Positions 63,232 to 64,000 of a DNA stretch of 64,000 nt are shown piece by piece; position 1 is the stretch's first letter; every line of letters begins with the position of its first letter. The notes beneath the pieces are model-generated. The model was given only the letters and a program-made list of their open reading frames with translations. It had not been told where the DNA came from and did no database searches. This DNA comes from Bryobacter sp. (GTDB taxonomy: Bacteria > Acidobacteriota > Terriglobia > Bryobacterales > Bryobacteraceae): the NCBI GenBank assembly GCA_022843625.1, contig JALHNH010000014.1, forward strand, positions 1-64,000, read 5' to 3'. The translations under genes were made by a program, and so were the position numbers.

Positions 63232-64000
63232 TTATGGAACGGCCTTTTGAAGGCTCTCAAAGGGCAATACACCACACCGCTGAGCCCACGAATCATAGAT
63301 CTTCGTTAGAGCTTTCACCCTGGCAGGATTGGCTTTCGCCAGATCTCTGGTTTCGGTGCGATCCGCTTGAAGATCGTATAACTCCCAGGGACCTTTAAAC
63401 TGCGCAACCAGCTTCCACTTTCCTTGCCTTACAGCTCGATTGCCTTCATGTTCCCAACAGAGGTAAGGATGCTCGGCTCGCTTCCTGCCTTGAAACACCG
63501 GCAGGAGTGATCGTCCTTCGAGCGGAGTGATGGGTCGGTTCTTGAAGGTGCGTGGATACGGTGTTCCACCCGCATCCAGGCACGTCGCCATGATGTCCAT
63601 CAAGTGCCCAGGCTGGTGGGTGATCTTGCCACCATCCTTGATGCCCTGTGGCCAGTGTGCAATCAACGGCGTGGCAATTCCACCCTCATGCACCCAATGC
63701 TTGTAGCGCCGGAACGGCGTGTTGCTGGCGTTGGCCCAGGGAGGGCCATAACTGAGAAAAGAATCAGGCCCGCCTGCAGGCACCCCGTGCTTGCCCCGGT
63801 CGATTACCTCGGCACAACCACCGTTGTCGGCCAAAAACAAAATCAGTGTATTTTGTTCTTGCCCGAGTTCTTTGACCTTGTCGAGGATGCGCCCGATGTT
63901 TTGATCCATACGGTCAATCTGAGCCGCATAGACTGCCATCAAAAGATCCTGATTGTCTTTGTCCTTTACCTGATCCCAGGGCGGGACATCAGACTCTCGA
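63232..64000 (-). CDS. Sulfatase (arylsulfatase A-type), C-terminal part
   Basis: The frame is open to the window edge, so the start and formylglycine site are missing. What remains has the sulfatase stretches DRMDQNIGRILDKVKELG, LFLADNGGCAEVIDRGKHG, RRYKHWVHEGGIATPLIAHWPQG and GRSLLPVFQG, ending KAVP. It lies outside the island on the chromosomal side of tRNA-Asn. Such sulfatases are common in Planctomycetota, Verrucomicrobiota and Acidobacteriota. Confidence 0.9.
   Translation of the reverse strand, partial: RESDVPPWDQVKDKDNQDLLMAVYAAQIDRMDQNIGRILDKVKELGQEQNTLILFLADNGGCAEVIDRGKHGVPAGGPDSFLSYGPPWANASNTPFRRYKHWVHEGGIATPLIAHWPQGIKDGGKITHQPGHLMDIMATCLDAGGTPYPRTFKNRPITPLEGRSLLPVFQGRKRAEHPYLCWEHEGNRAVRQGKWKLVAQFKGPWELYDLQADRTETRDLAKANPARVKALTKIYDSWAQRCGVLPFESLQKAVP

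Overview
The window reads as most of a chromosomal genomic island devoted to copper and other soft-metal, sulfide and envelope stress. It is inserted next to a tRNA-Asn gene in a moderately GC-rich, Gram-negative-type bacterium. TolC, RND, CusB and MacB envelope machinery, a chromosomal one-sulfatase-style gene beyond the tRNA, many S41/TPR/CHAT-type proteins and the ECF/anti-sigma style suggest an Acidobacteriota (Solibacter/Bryobacter-like) or Verrucomicrobiota host. That placement is inference only; no rRNA or ribosomal protein is present.

Layout. 1-1.4 kb holds decayed genes: a YHS-domain gene broken in a homopolymer, a PRC-barrel remnant and the tail of a lost glucoamylase copy. 1.4-2.7 kb holds a cytosolic copper-storage protein (Csp3 type), a very cysteine-rich CBS-domain protein and a HAD remnant. 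3-9.3 kb is a tightly coupled energy operon (acetate kinase, phosphoketolase, class I aldolase, histidine phosphatase, PPK2) with ATGA overlaps, downstream of a CopB-type (CPH) P-type ATPase at 9.3-11.5 kb. A 36-residue membrane protein and a glucoamylase-like protein follow. 13-18.2 kb is a YHS / TolC / HlyD / ABC permease / ABC ATPase export operon.

19.3-26 kb carries two multicopper oxidases, a TolC protein and small secreted proteins. 26.9-32.2 kb (plus strand) is an operon of Cys-containing secreted proteins, an outer-membrane barrel, a secreted protein of unknown function, an OB-fold protein and a MacB-like ABC pair; its function is not known to me. 32.7-35.7 kb is a csoR-YHS-copA operon with a textbook CsoR operator inside its promoter. 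35.9-37.3 kb has a frameshifted MFS gene and a decayed gene copy. 37.3-48.4 kb is a long minus-strand efflux operon (TolC-CusB-CusA, YcnI, HupE/UreJ, DUF5666-like, a P-type ATPase lacking the CPC motif).

48.6-52.7 kb is a sulfur/persulfide stress operon (rhodaneses, OsmC, MFS, MBL-rhodanese, ArsR-rhodanese). 52.7-54.2 kb has a nucleoside phosphorylase, a decayed tandem partial copy of it, and a decayed piece of csoR. 54.2-61 kb holds two paralogous SANT-like/HTH proteins, an ECF-like sigma factor, a membrane anti-sigma-like protein, a PDZ-S41 peptidase and a TPR-CHAT protease. I regard this as the best candidate for an undescribed signalling or conflict system. 61.2-63.2 kb is the mobility end: excisionase, tyrosine integrase, short repeats and tRNA-Asn. 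A sulfatase gene cut by the window edge lies outside.

How the parts work together: cytosolic copper is sensed by CsoR, buffered by Csp3 and YHS proteins and pumped out by CopA/CopB ATPases. Periplasmic copper is oxidised by the multicopper oxidases and expelled by CusCBA. The phosphoketolase/acetate kinase/PPK2 operon could supply ATP by substrate-level and polyphosphate routes (inference). Several duplicated and decayed pieces show the island has been rearranged by duplication and deletion.
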